Made by a program: the position numbers and the translations under genes. This document shows positions 29,005-29,578 of a DNA stretch of 29,578 nt, in pieces. The DNA lies in NCBI GenBank assembly GCA_000787465.1, contig JSYX01000437.1:1-29578 (forward strand). Reading direction: 5' to 3'. Every line of letters begins with the position of its first letter. The stretch's first letter is position 1. The DNA comes from Thermomucor indicae-seudaticae (lineage: Eukaryota; Mucoromycota; Mucoromycetes; Mucorales; Lichtheimiaceae). The notes under the pieces were generated by a model. It did not search any database. It was not told the origin of the DNA and was given only the letters and a program-made list of their open reading frames with translations.

Positions 29005-29578
29005 ACTTTGTACCGCAGAATTCGACTATTGCCTTTGAGCTTTGGTAGACATCGGGTTCACATTCTCATTTAAGAACAGCGGTGAAATTATGCAGATGCG
29101 CCTGACGTACGTTACCGAGTTACAGCGCAGAGTTTATCATATGTTATCGATGGATTTGCTGTGTTCACGCGTGAAGTGCGTATAACCATGTAGATAACGA
29201 ATTCTAAGTTTTTTTCATGGAAGATATGGTGCGCTGTTACTAGTACGTTTGCACGCAATGGTCGTGATTATAACCAAACAACTCAGTTGTTTGATAATGA
29301 TTCTGTGGCTACATGAGTGCTCCATGATAACCAGGATGAATAACTGATCCATGTGTAATTGGAGCCAGGTCAAACGCAATGTTGCTAACGAATGAAGCAA
29401 GATATGCTTTGTAAACACTGTTTAGAGCATGATGCGGGTACAAGCGAGCATGGCGATACTCAGAACTCTTGTGTTTCTACTGATTCAGCTATAGGCTCAT
29501 AGATTATCAGGCCAAGGTAGATTGCCATATGCCGCGGGAGGCCAACAGCAGAAGACGACCGTGTTCAATGTTTATTTT
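29005..29578. other. Intergenic, no gene seen
   Basis: No coding frame with recognisable motifs on either strand. The only structure noted is a near-perfect palindrome, CAAACAACT C AGTTGTTTG, at 29275-29293. Confidence 0.5.
29275..29293. repeat. 19-bp palindrome
   Basis: Two 9-bp arms CAAACAACT / AGTTGTTTG with a single central C. Could bind a dimeric regulator or be chance; no neighbouring gene supports either. Confidence 0.5.

Overview
This window reads as nuclear DNA of an early-diverging fungus, most likely a Mucorales-type Mucoromycota. The basis is dense genes on both strands, very short spliceosomal introns (49-92 nt, mostly 52-63), fungal families (Zn2Cys6 regulator, DHA2-type MFS carrier, Sso-type syntaxin, AMP deaminase), a carotenoid-cleavage-oxygenase family member of the kind linked to trisporoid metabolism, and remnants of a Fanzor and a Ty3/gypsy chromovirus. 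Most apparent frameshifts disappear when introns are placed. I rebuilt ten confident multi-exon genes; every model closes in frame.

Layout. 0.2-5.1 kb: hexokinase-like gene (+), ribosomal protein uL24/RPL26 (-) and an MFS carrier (-). 5.1-7.4 kb: gene-poor, with a decayed gypsy integrase/chromodomain tail. 7.5-13.6 kb: a large RhoGEF (+) converging on a Zn2Cys6 transcription factor (-). 13.7-20.2 kb: three plus-strand genes, a DUF676-like alpha/beta hydrolase, a plasma-membrane syntaxin and AMP deaminase. 20.4-25.2 kb: a 100-aa orphan ORF whose stop codon overlaps that of a convergent carotenoid-oxygenase-like gene, a GNAT acetyltransferase, and two tentative small genes. 25.3-29.6 kb: a decayed accessory region with a Fanzor (eukaryotic TnpB-like) pseudogene containing an inverted-repeat-rich block, then abutting fragments of a FolD-type folate gene and of a phospholipase D gene.

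The genes do not form one pathway. Points worth a second look: two canonical enzyme families appear with altered active sites (carotenoid oxygenase with two of four iron-ligand His read as Asn; hexokinase with eroded phosphate-binding and sugar-binding motifs); 4 of 56 introns in the confident models use a GC donor, always GCAAGT; RPL26 appears to have a last exon made only of the stop codon; the zinc cluster is completed through an 11-nt microexon; AMP deaminase has a stopless 60-nt intron; and the Fanzor remnant has lost the first RuvC aspartate. All family calls are from motif recognition by eye; no database search was run.
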